Below, piece by piece: positions 33,801 through 41,717 of a stretch of 43,150 nucleotides of DNA (positions are counted from its first letter, which is position 1; each line of letters opens with the position of its first letter). The notes under the pieces were generated by a model, which did no database searches, was not told where the DNA came from, and saw nothing but the letters and a program-made list of their open reading frames with translations. The translations under genes were made by a program, and so were the position numbers. This stretch comes from JAISST01 sp050434145 (lineage in GTDB: Bacteria > Fusobacteriota > Fusobacteriia > Fusobacteriales > Fusobacteriaceae), in NCBI RefSeq assembly GCF_050434145.1, contig NZ_JBNPVX010000024.1, positions 1-43,150 of the forward strand, given 5' to 3'.

Positions 33801-33910
33801 TAATTCCTATATTCTATACATTATTTGATGATTTTACTAGAATCATAAAATATATTTACTATAAGATTTCAAGAAATGGTTTTAGAATTCGGCTGAGAAA
33901 AAATATATAA
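30833..33910 (+). CDS. RND-family multidrug/efflux transporter
   Basis: 1025 residues, full length for an AcrB/MexB-like inner-membrane pump. LSIKRPIATAMVMISMIFIG is the first helix; GLSIGVGMLTDNSVMVIDNIYRHM is the proton-relay helix, here with a single Asp-Asn pair, as common in RND proteins of anaerobes; the late IIMLAGIVVNNAIVLIDFI and RLRPILMTTMTTVFGMIPLSLGIGEGS mark the second half. TAGGAG precedes the start. Adaptor (membrane fusion) and outer-membrane channel genes, normally adjacent, are missing on both sides, so partners must be encoded elsewhere or the operon has been reduced. Substrates unknown. Confidence 0.93.
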   Translation: MTLAGLSIKRPIATAMVMISMIFIGILAIRAMKSELMPSREIPVVSIYTTWTGANPADVETQITKKIEEILPNVEGIDRISTTSVYGRSTVVVRFAFGVDVNTKVTDIQREVSRIANRLPDDAGTPIARRARGSSGGAAMTVIFSGENKSELNTFLEQYLKPRLERLDGIGEVNIYGSPTKQIQIQVDTDKLAAYNLSPMELYSIINGATTTLPLGTIETGTKQFTTRYMGEADGLTDLENIVINSNGNILTLKEIADVVYTTEDVTTKGFLNGEESIVVQITKSKDGSTIDLNNGAKKALKSLQTVLPAGANYMIFNDASKDIEQAIFNVSSSAIQGLILATIIMFIFLKNIRATLIASSSLPIAIIFTFSFLSLSGTSLNLISLMGLSIGVGMLTDNSVMVIDNIYRHMAELKSPVREAAEFGTSEVTSSIIASSLTTIIVFVPILFIPGMAKETFKDLAYSVIFSNIAALIVSITLIPMLSSKILTNKMKLDKEGKLFPKVRTFYLKILETSLKKRAIPIIITIIVAAYAVIGPASSFKMVFMAEQDNGKYSVIADIGKGIDVKKSEEILRLMEEKIKENEFTESYTAFIANSERISFNINIGKKDTRKKSVFEIINNMRIELEAIPGLRLFLNNEHLTGGNPQREVEMIIMGPDIDELNDIGKRFLETISGSSGVVDVRSSLDPGATEARVVLNKKKIKSYGINSSLIVQHLNYYLLGGDRGNTVTVKTGLEEVDVLVRLAKSNRNDLSKVRNLNIKIADGKFIKLSEVADVIMAEGIAQITKTDRIYSITIGANDGGIGTAALRKLFSNTYKDMKLPNSISFRWGGNAENFGNTLSQLSSGLLISLFLIYALLAAQFESLTLPIIIIGSIPLAVIGAILGLYITKQTVDMMAMIGIIMLAGIVVNNAIVLIDFIMMAKERGLDRKEAILETGKIRLRPILMTTMTTVFGMIPLSLGIGEGSETYRGMAIAVIFGLTVSTLLTLVLIPIFYTLFDDFTRIIKYIYYKISRNGFRIRLRKNI

Positions 33911-34179
33911 ATAAAGTAGTCAACATTAAGTGAAAAATAACATTGGTTTGGACTAAAGGACTATCTGATAAATTGTGTAAACAAGCATTACTAACACAAA
34001 TTACAGAATTAGAAAAGATTATAAAAAAATTCTCTCAAAATAACTTGTCTTTTTTGATAATTTATTTTATCACATTAGTTTTTAAAATATTCTTAAAATT
34101 ATATGTTCAAATTAAAATTTAGGTATAACTTTTGGGTATAATAAAAATACGATAAAATAACAATTATATTAAACTTTTT

Positions 34180-34590
34180 TTATATCATCAAAAAAGTCCC
34201 TATACCTATTAATACTGCACCAGAAATGCTTTTTATTGTAAAAGTTTCTTTCAAAAAAATAAAAGCAAGTATCATAGTAATGATCACACTCAACTTATCC
34301 ACTGGAACTACTTGAGATATTTTTCCCATTTGGAGAGCTTTATAATAAAATAGCCATGAACAACCTGTAGCAACTCCTGATAATATCAAGAATATCCAAC
34401 TTCTTTGACTAATCGTTGATATATTTTTTTGTTGTCCAACAACAAGAACTACTATCCAAGCCATTATTAACACTACAGTTGTTCTTATTGCTGTAGCAAG
34501 ATTAGAATTAACCCCTTCTATTCCTATTTTTGCTAATATCGATGTTAAGGCTGCAAATATTGCAGATAAAAGAGCAAATACAAACCACAT
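34180..34590 (-). CDS. Small EamA-type (DMT) transporter
   Basis: 136 residues with four to five membrane helices, i.e. a single EamA half: FALLSAIFAALTSILAKIGI, ATAIRTTVVLIMAWIVVLVV, SWLFYYKALQMGKISQVVPVDKLSV, and the C-terminal LIGIGTFLMI. Such half-size members are complete proteins that probably pair up in the membrane (COG2510-like). The cargo is unknown. It is a single gene; a terminator separates it from the YfcC gene upstream. Confidence 0.88.
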   Translation of the reverse strand: MWFVFALLSAIFAALTSILAKIGIEGVNSNLATAIRTTVVLIMAWIVVLVVGQQKNISTISQRSWIFLILSGVATGCSWLFYYKALQMGKISQVVPVDKLSVIITMILAFIFLKETFTIKSISGAVLIGIGTFLMI

Positions 34591-34674
34591 AAAATTTCAC
34601 CTCATTTTTTATAACTTACTCTAACTTATAACATTTTCATTGTATAATTGCAAATCAGATTAAAAAATATATTT

Positions 34675-34723
34675 AAAAAGGACCTTTAAATATAAAGATC
34701 CTTTTTAAATAGTAAGAGTGAAT
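34675..34723 (-). terminator. Terminator with conserved 25-nt tail (copy 1)
   Basis: A 14-bp stem (34675-34688 and 34693-34706, one mismatch) ends the YfcC transcript. The proximal arm and the following bases, 34699-34723, are identical over 25 nt to 40082-40106, which is likewise part of a terminator after a minus-strand operon. On the transcript the shared part starts AUUCACUCUUACUAUUU. Confidence 0.8.
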
Positions 34724-34750
34724 TTTATACAATAATATTCCTATATTTTC

Positions 34751-36139
34751 TTAGGTATAATTTATAAAATAAGCAAAAGTCAGAATAATAGAACCTACTA
34801 TCATCCACAATCCGAACAATTTCCCCATAAATTTCATCCATTTATCATAAGATATTCCTGTCGCACCTAAAAATCCCATAAGTGCTGAGGCATGTGGAAG
34901 AATATAGTTGCAGAATCCATCTCCGAACTTATATGCTAATACAGCTGTCTGTCTAGATATACCTGCTACATCAGCCAATGGCACCATTACTGGCATCACC
35001 ACCGCAGCTTGCCCTGTTCCAGATGTTACAAATCCATTTACTATTACATTCATAACAAGCATACATGGTGCTTTCAAAAAGTTTGGAAATAATTCTAATA
35101 TTTTTGCAAGATTGTATACTACTGTGTCTAGTACTTTTGCTTTTGACAGAATAATTGCCACTGTTGCTCCCAATCCTACTATCATTGCTGCTGAAGCCAT
35201 TCCTTTTACACCTTTCACAAATGAACTAGCTATTTTACTAGGACCTATTCCATAAGCAAATCCACCTATAATGCCCATCCACATAAAACATACTGCAGTC
35301 TCTACCAATCCCCAACCAAATTTTATGCAACCAAACATCAAAACACTGAATGAGCCAATCACAACAAGTAATACTAACCAATGCTTTTTATCTACTGGAA
35401 TATCTGTCTCTGAAATATTAAATTCTTGTATTCCTTCTTCGCCATATAGAACACTTTTTGTAGGATCTTTCTTAGATTTTATAGCATAATTCATTATATA
35501 AAATGTAGTAACTGCATAATAAGCAACAAAAGAGACTATTCTCAACCACATTCCAGAATATGCTGGTAATTCTGACATTTCTTGTGCAATAGCAGTAGTA
35601 GGAGCTAGTATTCCTGTAGAAAATCCTATTCCAACTCCTAGTAATATCATCGATACACCAACTATCGCATCATAACCCAAAGTTGCTGCTAACATTACTC
35701 CCAATGGTGCAAATCCAATAAATTTATTTGTCGATTGTGTTATTCCTATTATTGAAAATAATAACACTATCATTGGTATGAATATCTTTTCCTTTCCCTG
35801 ACATTTTCTAGCTAGTTTGTTACAAAAAGCATGAAACATTCCTGTAGAAAGTATTACTTCTAAAGAGCCACCAATTACTAATAATGGAAAAATTATATTT
35901 GCTTGTTTTATTAATCCTGCCATCACTAGATTAGGTATTTCCCATATTTTAACTGGATTAGAAGCAACTAATTTATAACTAGTACTATCAACCATAGTTA
36001 TCCCAGTTGCAGTCTTTATTCTTGTATATTCTCCTGCAGGTATAATATATGTCATAATTGATACTGCTATTAGTAATAGAAATATTATTACATATGAATG
36101 AGGCATTTTAAATTTTTTCTTTTTAACTGTTTCTGACAT
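34751..36139 (-). CDS. YfcC-family (DcuC-like) transporter
   Basis: 462 residues, about 11 to 13 membrane helices. The N-terminal PHSYVIIFLLLIAVSIMTYI, then IIPAGEYTR, is the family start; KIWEIPNLVMAGL and TSGTGQAAVVMPVMVPLADV are later family blocks. Members carry C4-dicarboxylates, amino acids or small peptides. It follows an M20 amidohydrolase by 9 bp, so it probably imports the amide or peptide that the hydrolase cleaves. Expression is likely controlled by the divergent LysR regulator. Ends at a hairpin terminator. Exact cargo unknown. Confidence 0.88.
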   Translation of the reverse strand: MSETVKKKKFKMPHSYVIIFLLLIAVSIMTYIIPAGEYTRIKTATGITMVDSTSYKLVASNPVKIWEIPNLVMAGLIKQANIIFPLLVIGGSLEVILSTGMFHAFCNKLARKCQGKEKIFIPMIVLLFSIIGITQSTNKFIGFAPLGVMLAATLGYDAIVGVSMILLGVGIGFSTGILAPTTAIAQEMSELPAYSGMWLRIVSFVAYYAVTTFYIMNYAIKSKKDPTKSVLYGEEGIQEFNISETDIPVDKKHWLVLLVVIGSFSVLMFGCIKFGWGLVETAVCFMWMGIIGGFAYGIGPSKIASSFVKGVKGMASAAMIVGLGATVAIILSKAKVLDTVVYNLAKILELFPNFLKAPCMLVMNVIVNGFVTSGTGQAAVVMPVMVPLADVAGISRQTAVLAYKFGDGFCNYILPHASALMGFLGATGISYDKWMKFMGKLFGLWMIVGSIILTFAYFINYT

Positions 36140-36148
36140 ATTATCCTC

Positions 36149-37321
36149 CTAATATTTATTTGAATTCTTTTTATCTTTAAATTCAGATTTTATTTTTTCT
36201 AATAATTGCTTATCAGTTATAATATCATAAATCGCTCCTACCAATACTTCACTTCCTTTACAAATTGCATTGTGAGCTTCTTGAGATTTTCCCGCACTCA
36301 GATACTCAGCCGAATGTGAAGAAGTTCCTTCTGGTACAAAAGCTATTCTAAGACATGTCCCTGGAACAATATTCATTACACTTCCAAAATCTGTCGAACC
36401 TGTCTTTTCTCTTGGTGGACTCATTGCTGGTGCATCCAATTCTTTTGCATTCTTCATTATAAGATCATTCAAAGATAATACAGGTATTTTTCCACCTATT
36501 TCTTTATCAATTGTTATATCATATGTAGTCTCTGTCATTAAAGATGCTCCTTGTAATATTTTGAAAAATCTTTCTTTGCATGTTTCCAAAGTATGATTAC
36601 TATAAGATCTTATATAAAAATTTCCTATTGCGATATTTGGGACAACATTAGCTGGTCCACCAGCATCTAACACTGTATAATGTATCCTTACATCATCAGG
36701 TATGTGTTCTCTCAAAAATTCTATTCCATTAAAAGTAAGTAATAATGCATCCAAAGCACTTCTTCCATCTTCAGGTTTTATTGCAGCATGGGCACTTTTT
36801 CCATGAAAAGTAACTGTAGTCTTACATAATGCAAGAGATTTTATATCAGTAGTAGTATTAGGACCACCATGTGTCATTAGAGCTATATCAATATCTTGAA
36901 AATAACCATTTTTTACCATTGCTATTTTCCCACCAATAGTCTCTTCTGCAGGTGTTCCATAGATAACTAATTTATATGGCATTTCTTTAAAATATTCCTT
37001 CAAAGTTACTGCAACAGCCAATCCAATAGGTCCTTGCATATGATGTCCACAAGCATGTCCTATCCCTTCTAATGCATCATATTCTACCAATATTCCTATT
37101 GATGGGCCACCTGTACCATTTTCATAAGCAGCTCTAAATGCTGTATCTAATCCAGCTATACCTTTTTCAATTTGAAAACCATGGTCTTCCAGATAATCAG
37201 TTAATATTTTAGATGCTTTTACTTCTTCCAAACCAATCTCTGGATTATCAAAAATATAATCAGAAATTTTTATCATATCATTTTTTACCAAATTTAACTT
37301 TTCAAATAGAACTTTTTTCAT
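36149..37321 (-). CDS. M20-family amidohydrolase/metallopeptidase
   Basis: About 390 residues from the ATG at 37321 (AAGGAG 12 nt upstream; the longer frame to 37387 runs into the operator region). Metal ligands: HACGHHMQGPIGLAVA (Cys/His pair), PAEETIGGK (catalytic Glu), GPNTTTDIKSL with its His upstream, and the late TSSHSAEYLSAGK. The dimerisation domain has FHGKSAHAAIKPEDGRSALDA. It belongs to the aminoacylase/AbgA-like group that splits N-acyl or amino-acyl amides, and is coupled to the YfcC transporter. Substrate not identifiable. Confidence 0.9.
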   Translation of the reverse strand: MKKVLFEKLNLVKNDMIKISDYIFDNPEIGLEEVKASKILTDYLEDHGFQIEKGIAGLDTAFRAAYENGTGGPSIGILVEYDALEGIGHACGHHMQGPIGLAVAVTLKEYFKEMPYKLVIYGTPAEETIGGKIAMVKNGYFQDIDIALMTHGGPNTTTDIKSLALCKTTVTFHGKSAHAAIKPEDGRSALDALLLTFNGIEFLREHIPDDVRIHYTVLDAGGPANVVPNIAIGNFYIRSYSNHTLETCKERFFKILQGASLMTETTYDITIDKEIGGKIPVLSLNDLIMKNAKELDAPAMSPPREKTGSTDFGSVMNIVPGTCLRIAFVPEGTSSHSAEYLSAGKSQEAHNAICKGSEVLVGAIYDIITDKQLLEKIKSEFKDKKNSNKY

Positions 37322-37408
37322 ATTACTTGTTTTCTCCTTGTTTAATATGATATAATTTGATACATAGTTAGTCATGACTACAATCACATTATAATTAATA
37401 AAATGAAA

Positions 37409-37453
37409 ATAGAAAAATACTATTTTTTTATTTTAGTCATAGAAAAATTCTAT
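37409..37453. promoter_or_regulatory. Two LysR-type boxes 30 bp apart
   Basis: ATAGAAAAATACTAT (37409-37423) and ATAGAAAAATTCTAT (37439-37453) are near-identical T-N11-A dyads, 30 bp centre to centre, in the gap between the divergent LysR and M20 genes. A separate 12-bp palindrome, TAGTCATGACTA, lies at 37369-37380. Together they look like the recognition and activation sites of the local LysR regulator. Confidence 0.72.
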
Positions 37454-37476
37454 GGCTACTTATGATGGAGGCTTCA

Positions 37477-38358
37477 ATGGATAATAGAGATTGGGAAATA
37501 ATAATAACTCTCCATGAAAAATTAAATATTACAAAAACTGCGGAAAGTCTCTACCTCTCTCAACCTTCTCTTACTTACAGATTGAACAAATTAGAAAACG
37601 AATTTGGAATCAAGATTGTAGAAAGATTTTCCACAGGAGTATTATTTACAAAGGAAGGAAAAAGACTTTTAGAATATTGTATAAATATGAAAAATGGATA
37701 TGATGATATTATTGGAACATTCAAATCTCATAATCTAGAAAAAACATCAACAATTATTGTTGGCATAAGCACTGTTTATGCTAAATTTTACTTAGCTGAT
37801 ATTCTAAATTCTTTCAAACGTGATTTTCCAAATACTAAAATAGAGCTTATTACAGGACCAAGCTCAAAATTACCTGAACTATTCAAAGGAAATAAAGTAG
37901 ATATGCTTATTGTCAGAGGCGAAAATGATTGGAAAGAAGAAAAATATATTATACATAAAGATCCTTATGGAATTGTTGCAGCAAAAGGATTTCTTCTAAC
38001 TGAATTGGTAGAAAAACCATGGATACAACATCGAACAGAAAATGCTAGAATCCAGTCTGAAAATATTTTTCTAGAATGGTGGAATGAGAGGTATACAAAA
38101 CAATTTAAAACAGATATTATTACTGTCAACTCAACAGAAGCAGCATTAAGTATGGCAGAAAAAGGTGTTGGATGGACTGTTCTTCCAAAAGCTCATATTA
38201 GTCAAAATACATTATTAGAATTTTTTCCATTAGAAAAAAAAGATGGTACAAAATTTTTAAGAGACACATCTATATTATACAAAAAAAATTCCAGTAAAAA
38301 TGGTATTATTAAAAATTTGGTAGATTATATTATAAACAAACAAAAAATAAATACCTAA
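37477..38358 (+). CDS. LysR-family transcriptional regulator
   Basis: About 293 residues. N-terminal helix-turn-helix: LNITKTAESLYLSQPSLTYRL with KLENEFGIKIVERFSTGVLFT; then a two-lobed periplasmic-binding-like effector domain. GGAGG lies 5 nt before the ATG at 37477 and inside the 5' end of the longer frame (37462), so the shorter start is preferred. It is divergent from the M20/YfcC operon and very likely activates it through the two ATAG-N7-CTAT boxes. The effector is probably the imported substrate or its product. Confidence 0.92.
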   Translation: MDNRDWEIIITLHEKLNITKTAESLYLSQPSLTYRLNKLENEFGIKIVERFSTGVLFTKEGKRLLEYCINMKNGYDDIIGTFKSHNLEKTSTIIVGISTVYAKFYLADILNSFKRDFPNTKIELITGPSSKLPELFKGNKVDMLIVRGENDWKEEKYIIHKDPYGIVAAKGFLLTELVEKPWIQHRTENARIQSENIFLEWWNERYTKQFKTDIITVNSTEAALSMAEKGVGWTVLPKAHISQNTLLEFFPLEKKDGTKFLRDTSILYKKNSSKNGIIKNLVDYIINKQKINT

Positions 38359-38529
38359 TCAAGTATATTTTATAATACACAATATTAATAATTATTAAAT
38401 TAATCATATATATAATTTTTTGATTAATTTATATATAATATTATGTTGTACATCTCAAAATTAATGGTGTTTTTATGCTTAATTACTTTGTCACTGGTTT
38501 AATCAAGTGATTTTTCGTATTCTTTTATA

Positions 38530-39039
38530 TTATTTTTCTAATATCTTCAATATTTCACCTATATACATAGTATGATAATCCTTATCAGAATACCATTTTC
38601 CATCTATTTCTTTATTTATAAAACCTTCTGGAGCTAAAAGATGACTGCTTAATTTTTTACATATCATAACTCTTTTAGCTTCCTCAAAATATGGTGCTAT
38701 ATCATTACTAGCAATTGTAAAACCAACTGTTTCTATTTTATTTTCTTTTCTTCCAGATACAGTACCTAAATGTGTCAATGCTTTTTTATATTTTTCTGGT
38801 TCAAAAAAACTTAGAGAAAATTTATCTGCTGATTCTATAAATTCTTTAGTAAATCTGCTTTGACGCACATAAATAGAAGCAACATTGTGTCCCCAAATTA
38901 CCCCTAATCCACCCCAAGAAGCAGTCATTGTATTTACTTTTCCATCCTTTTCTGCTGTAATAAGCATCCAATCATTTCCAATTATCTCAAAAGGGTTACA
39001 CTTAAAATCTTTAATATTTATTTCTTTAAAATCACTCAT
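38530..39039 (-). CDS. Flavin reductase-like (FMN-binding split barrel) protein
   Basis: 169 residues. The family pattern is MLITAEKDGKVNTMTASWGG at the start (FMN contact), SIYVRQSRFTKEFIE, and FSLSFFEPEKYKKALTHLGT. It binds FMN and may reduce flavin with NAD(P)H or handle a redox partner; members in anaerobes are often of unknown function. Single gene, with AGGAGG before the start. The 171-bp gap beyond its stop contains only AT-rich DNA with a weak inverted repeat. Confidence 0.88.
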   Translation of the reverse strand: MSDFKEINIKDFKCNPFEIIGNDWMLITAEKDGKVNTMTASWGGLGVIWGHNVASIYVRQSRFTKEFIESADKFSLSFFEPEKYKKALTHLGTVSGRKENKIETVGFTIASNDIAPYFEEAKRVMICKKLSSHLLAPEGFINKEIDGKWYSDKDYHTMYIGEILKILEK

Positions 39040-39127
39040 ATCTCTGCCTCCTGAATATTTCTAATTTTTGTATTTTAATTATAATATTTTTATGACACAA
39101 ATGCAATCTTGATATTTAATATTTAAA

Positions 39128-39157
39128 AAAATTAAAAACCTCTGTATCACCAGAGGT
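39128..39157 (-). terminator. Terminator after the DUF3108 gene
   Basis: ACCTCTG (39138-39144) pairs with CAGAGGT (39151-39157) around 6 nt; on the minus strand it is followed by TTTTTAATTTTTT. Confidence 0.82.
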
Positions 39158-39178
39158 CTCATTTTAACAAGGTCTTAT

Positions 39179-39919
39179 CTACAATTTAACACCAACTAAT
39201 TGATCTAATTCAGCTGTAAACGATCCTACTTTTACCTTACTTTTTATTTTTACTGGAATTTTTGTCTCTCCTTGTGTAAGCCATATCTCCATTTTATCAT
39301 CACTACTTCCACTAAATATTCCACCCAATCCTTTTAGATCTGGCTCTACCACAAAAGTTTTTACTTTTCCAAATTTACCTACTTTTATTATTTCTTCTCT
39401 GGTAACTATTGCATGTCCTTTTATTATTTTTTTCCCATCTGTTACAGTGCAATTTATCAATTGTCCCACTTTCAAATCTTGATTTCTAAAAAAATAAAAT
39501 ATTGACAAAGGATCTAATGTTCCTTTTGATATAGCCAATGTTTTTGATAATTTTCCTTCTCTGTAATACTTCACTTGATTTTTTTTCCAATCAAATTCTA
39601 GCTTTCTGTTCCTTTCTTTCTTCTTTTCTTTACCTTTTTGTTGATATCCTTTTGATTGAGTCAAGTTATTATCTACAGTAGAAATAAAAGTTTGCCTCGA
39701 ACTATAAAATTTATCTGCAAACGCATTTGTTTTCATTGTCATTTTGAAAGTAAAATCTGTTGAATTACCATTTTGAGGAAGTACTTCCATTACAGCTGTA
39801 CCTGCTTTTATACCATTCCAATATGCATTATATATAGCTTTTTCTCCATAATTAAAATTATTCTTTCCATATACAAATGCTCCGACTGCAACCATTAATA
39901 AACACAGTATTCTTTTCAC
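39179..39919 (-). CDS. DUF3108-domain exported protein, GTG start
   Basis: 246 residues beginning at a GTG (AAGGTG ribosome binding site). Residues 1-18 (MKRILCLLMVAVGAFVYG) are a signal peptide, cleaved probably after FVYG. The mature part is the DUF3108 fold: YGEKAIYNAYWNGIKAGTAV, KGYQQKGKEKKKERNRKLEF, DPLSIFYFFRNQDLKVGQ and the closing LGGIFSGSSDDKMEIWLTQG. DUF3108 proteins are periplasmic beta-rich proteins of unknown function, often near cell-envelope or protease genes. The basic linker KGKEKKKERNRK is unusual. Single gene with its own terminator. Confidence 0.87.
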   Translation of the reverse strand: MKRILCLLMVAVGAFVYGKNNFNYGEKAIYNAYWNGIKAGTAVMEVLPQNGNSTDFTFKMTMKTNAFADKFYSSRQTFISTVDNNLTQSKGYQQKGKEKKKERNRKLEFDWKKNQVKYYREGKLSKTLAISKGTLDPLSIFYFFRNQDLKVGQLINCTVTDGKKIIKGHAIVTREEIIKVGKFGKVKTFVVEPDLKGLGGIFSGSSDDKMEIWLTQGETKIPVKIKSKVKVGSFTAELDQLVGVKL

Positions 39920-40057
39920 TTTACACCTTCTTAGTTTCTTTTATTGTCAAGATATTATATCATCTTTTGATTAACTTGTCTATATGGTATAGAATTGTAT
40001 TTTACCATTTTTTTTATACAACACACTAAATTATATTTAAAAAATCTATTATTAAAT

Positions 40058-40106
40058 AAAAAGGACTGTAATCAAAAACAGTCCTTTTTAAATAGTAAGA
40101 GTGAAT
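40058..40106 (-). terminator. Terminator with conserved 25-nt tail (copy 2)
   Basis: AAAAAGGACTGT (40058-40069) pairs perfectly with ACAGTCCTTTTT (40078-40089) around 8 nt and ends the PrpF transcript, 106 bp after its stop. Bases 40082-40106 are identical to 34699-34723. A TATTAT just before the conserved segment on the minus strand could be a -10 for a short RNA. Confidence 0.82.
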
Positions 40107-40211
40107 CTATAATAAGAAAATTTCTATCTTAGCTTCTATAATATATTTTGATATCAATTATATTTTTTACTAGATACAATTTTAAAAATTATATTATACT
40201 ATTTTTATATT

Positions 40212-41345
40212 TTATTTTCTAACAAAAACTGTTCCTTCCATTATTTTTCTAGCAGTCCTCTGCACTGCAACGCTCGGAACATCTATCTCTTCATCGTTTC
40301 TTACTATGTGCGGATACATTGTCATTATACCACTTGGATGACCTATTCTTACAGTTTCTTGTCCTTCTATTTTACCTAATTCTTCATAGAGTAATGTCCC
40401 TTCTATAAAAGCTGCTACACTAATAGCACTTGCAGATGTCAATGGACAAGCTTTATGACATTTGAATACAGACATCACACGTACACATACATCCATTTCT
40501 TTATCACTAACATTCTCATCAGCAATATCTCTGAATGATATAGGCTTTGTAAACACTCCTACTTTTGGTACTGCTGGACTATTTTTTATTGCATCATCTA
40601 AATCTTTGGCAAAACCCATCATACATGCTGCTGTACCTCTTATCCTTTCCAATTTATCACACACAACATTATTTTGATTGATTTCATCTGGTAATTCTAT
40701 CCCAGTAAGTCCAATATCTTCTGCCTTCACTAATACCATAGGATTAGAAATATCTAAAACAGTTGCTCTTATTTTTCCTATTCCATCTATATCTAATATA
40801 TCCATGTGATTTCCTGTAGGAAATAATTTTCCTGTTTTAGCACCTACTGGATTTAGAAAGTTAACTTTCAATTCTGGTGATGTTCCATCTACTCCTGCTA
40901 TCTTACAATTTCCATCTTCAGAAATTTTTCCATTTTCACAAGGTACAGTTACATTAATGTACTTATTAGTATTACAATTGAATAGTCTCACAGTAGTAAT
41001 AGGTTCTACTAAATCTACAAAACCCATTTCTGCTGCAAAAGGTCCTACTGCAGCTGTCATATTTCCACAATTTGATTTATAATCAATTTGATTTTTACCA
41101 ACTATTACTTGCCCTACCAAATATTCTACGTCTACATTCTCTTTTTCACTCTTCCAAACAATTACTATTTTATTGTTTGAAGATACTGTTCCACCCATAC
41201 CATCTATTTGCTTAGGATCTGGAGACCCCATTACTTGCAAAAATATTTTATCCCATTCTGATTTATCAGCAGGTAAATCCTCACGAAGAAACATACAACC
41301 TTTACTAGTTCCACCACGCATAAATGTAGTTTTAAAACCTCTCAT
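40212..41345 (-). CDS. PrpF-family isomerase/tautomerase (methylaconitate or oxalomesaconate type)
   Basis: 377 residues with the diaminopimelate-epimerase-like double fold. Signatures: the N-terminal TTFMRGGTSKGCMFLREDLP, QIDGMGGTVSSNNKIVIV, the Cys in YKSNCGNMTAAVGPFA, LEELGK-like YEELGKIEGQETVRIGHPSG, and HKACPLTSASAISVAAF. The family includes 2-methylaconitate isomerase (PrpF), 4-oxalomesaconate tautomerase (GalD) and 3-methylitaconate isomerase (Mii), all shifting a double bond or its geometry in a di- or tricarboxylate. It lies 372 bp downstream of a 2-hydroxycarboxylate transporter on the same strand, so it likely acts on the imported acid. Specific substrate unknown. Confidence 0.9.
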   Translation of the reverse strand: MRGFKTTFMRGGTSKGCMFLREDLPADKSEWDKIFLQVMGSPDPKQIDGMGGTVSSNNKIVIVWKSEKENVDVEYLVGQVIVGKNQIDYKSNCGNMTAAVGPFAAEMGFVDLVEPITTVRLFNCNTNKYINVTVPCENGKISEDGNCKIAGVDGTSPELKVNFLNPVGAKTGKLFPTGNHMDILDIDGIGKIRATVLDISNPMVLVKAEDIGLTGIELPDEINQNNVVCDKLERIRGTAACMMGFAKDLDDAIKNSPAVPKVGVFTKPISFRDIADENVSDKEMDVCVRVMSVFKCHKACPLTSASAISVAAFIEGTLLYEELGKIEGQETVRIGHPSGIMTMYPHIVRNDEEIDVPSVAVQRTARKIMEGTVFVRK

Positions 41346-41558
41346 AAATTTCCTCCATTAATTTTCTATTTTTATTCCTATAAATTCAGACTTTTACTAA
41401 TTATTTATTTTTTAATCCAGTCTCACTTTGCTCAACTTAACAAACTTAATCATTTATAAAAACAATAAATAAAAATTTGCATTTAATAAATATCCTCTTC
41501 TAAATTTTTTAATACATCTAGAAGATATTTTCCTATAGAATATCATATATATTGTGAT

Positions 41559-41586
41559 ATGTGTAGCCATAATAATAGCTACACAT
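41559..41586. repeat. Hairpin in the 372-bp gap between transporter and PrpF genes
   Basis: ATGTGTAGC (41559-41567) pairs perfectly with GCTACACAT (41578-41586) around 10 nt; a smaller ATATCA/TGATAT hairpin (41540-41560) abuts it. There is no T run, so it is not a standard terminator. The rest of 41346-41717 is AT-rich with no gene; a promoter for the PrpF gene is expected here but not clear. Confidence 0.45.
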
Positions 41587-41717
41587 TATAATTTATCTAT
41601 ATTTTTAATACTATTGGTACTTTTTGTATTTTAAGTATAAATTTTTACTACTTTTGATTTTATTAAATTAATTTAATTATAACTAATAATTTTACACTTA
41701 TTATCATTAGCTAATTT

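Noticed and set aside
33943..34122. 59-codon frame with TTG start after the RND gene, with a helical first half (TKGLSDKLCKQALLTQITEL).
   Set aside because: No ribosome binding site, no recognisable family, and the second half is AT-rich filler; it could be a decayed gene fragment but I cannot support it as a gene.
38395..38435. AT-only inverted repeat after the LysR gene.
   Set aside because: No G/C pairs to give stability and a long loop; could be a weak terminator but not supportable.
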